Assembly (NCBI GenBank): GCA_944359015.1
Contig: CALVSK010000008.1
Coordinates: 1-34,378 of the forward strand
Reading direction: 5' to 3'
DNA length: 34,378 nt
From: an uncultured Bacilli bacterium
GTDB taxonomy: Bacteria; Bacillota_I; Bacilli_A; RF39; UBA660
Both the position numbers and the translations under genes were made by a program. How positions within the stretch are numbered: the first letter of the stretch is position 1; each line of letters starts with the position of its first letter. Of this stretch, positions 33,946-34,378 are shown one piece after another. The notes beneath the pieces were generated by a model, which had not been told where the DNA came from, did no database searches, and saw only the letters and a list, made by a program, of their open reading frames with translations.

Positions 33946-33971
33946 AAAAATATTTCCCGGGAAATATTTTT
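33946..33971. promoter_or_regulatory. Noc-binding-site-like palindrome 2 (perfect)
   Basis: The 14-base core ATTTCCCGGGAAAT (33952-33965) is identical to the B. subtilis Noc consensus and lies in a 26-base perfect palindrome. No other GC block of this size is seen in the region. Confidence 0.8.
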
Positions 33972-34116
33972 CACCGATAAAGAACATAAAAAATCTTTTT
34001 ATTACTATAAAAAAAGATATTAAAAAATTTAAAATTTTGTCTTTATTTTAGGCAAATTTATAAAATTGTAAATATAAAAGAAATATAAAATCCAAAATAT
34101 TTTAAAATTTATTTGC

Positions 34117-34147
34117 AAAAAAAGAAAAGCAAACAAATGTTCGTTTT
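34117..34147 (-). terminator. Possible terminator of a gene entering from the right
   Basis: A 9-bp stem with one mismatch and one G-U pair (34139-34147 with 34126-34134, 4-nt loop) is followed by a T-rich run on the minus strand. It would end a minus-strand transcript from beyond the window. Confidence 0.35.
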
Positions 34148-34180
34148 AATTTTATATATTTACTAACATAATATTAACAA

Positions 34181-34196
34181 TGTTTCACGTGAAACA
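34181..34196. promoter_or_regulatory. parS site 1
   Basis: TGTTTCACGTGAAACA, an exact match to the universal ParB (Spo0J) parS palindrome, extended to 20 bases by AA/TT flanks (34179-34198). It nucleates ParB spreading and SMC loading. Confidence 0.95.
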
Positions 34197-34305
34197 TTAC
34201 TAACAAAAATTTATTTTAAAATAAAAAATTAAAATAAAAAATCATAACTATAAATAAATAATAATTATTAACTAGATTAAAAAATATGCTAGCAATAATC
34301 AACAA

Positions 34306-34321
34306 TGTTTCACGTGAAACA
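34306..34321. promoter_or_regulatory. parS site 2
   Basis: A second perfect TGTTTCACGTGAAACA 125 bp from the first. The pair implies the replication origin and a parAB (soj-spo0J) locus lie nearby, probably beyond the right edge. Confidence 0.95.
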
Positions 34322-34378
34322 TCAAGAATTTTTATAATTTATAATATCAACAAAAAACGAAAACAATACTATAAAAAT

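Larger units (their letters stand above)
33632..34378. other. Gene-free, AT-rich, origin-proximal region
   Basis: No coding frame on either strand for at least 750 bases. It holds two Noc-type palindromes and two parS sites, and long A and T tracts. I searched by eye for DnaA boxes (TTATCCACA and close variants) and found no cluster, so oriC itself is not shown here. Confidence 0.7.

Noticed and set aside
33632-34378. Replication origin oriC
   Set aside because: parS and Noc-type sites show proximity, but I found no cluster of DnaA boxes and no dnaA or dnaN in the window.

Overview
The window looks like an origin-proximal chromosome segment of a very AT-rich, endospore-forming Bacillota, probably an uncultured gut-type lineage of the Bacilli or a relative. 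The sporulation genes spo0A, spoVT, spoVG, yabG, yabP, yabQ and bofA point to this. So does the B. subtilis-like order tadA-dnaX-ebfC-recR-bofA-holB-ricT-trmN6. Two perfect ParB parS sites and two Noc-type sites lie at the right end. UGA acts as a stop (yabQ and trmN6 end in TGA), so this is not a code-4 mollicute. I could not run a search, so the taxon is an inference.

Layout from the right edge (almost everything is on the minus strand): an AT-rich 0.75 kb gap with parS and Noc-like sites; a short SRP RNA with a near-perfect promoter; tadA, dnaX, ebfC, recR, bofA, holB, ricT, trmN6, pth, mfd and spoVT (replication, repair, translation and sporulation housekeeping). Next comes a T-box (probably Met) operon of dut, metG, tatD and an HTH protein with ten 32-residue repeats. 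A decayed island follows (17.0-18.8 kb) with a broken lectin-like surface protein and a frameshifted Xre-type HTH gene. Then a 3D-domain protein (YabE position), rsmA, yabG and veg, an AT-rich stretch with a Cys-His-Asp protein of unknown role, spoVG, an unknown gene, yabP, yabQ and divIC, and convergent clpP.

The left third is a glycolytic region. The usual gapA-pgk-tpiA-gpmI order is kept but split in two places. Between gapA and pgk sit a large anchored surface protein and a divergent transglutaminase-like protein; spo0A sits between tpiA and gpmI. A uridine-kinase-like TGS protein is coupled upstream of gapA.

The most interesting signal is the 3' end of the surface protein gene at 4522-6309. 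About 30 consecutive codons are 50% GC with no A in third position, in a genome that is otherwise strongly AT-rich. They encode the end of a C-type-lectin-like fold and are followed 15 nt after the stop by a perfect 9-bp GC-rich hairpin that is not a terminator. This is the architecture of a diversity-generating retroelement (DGR) target: variable repeat plus downstream hairpin. No reverse transcriptase or template repeat is present in the window, so the gene would be a remote target served in trans. The degenerate paralogue at 17.0-18.5 kb belongs to the same broad surface-protein family but lacks the compositional mark and the hairpin.
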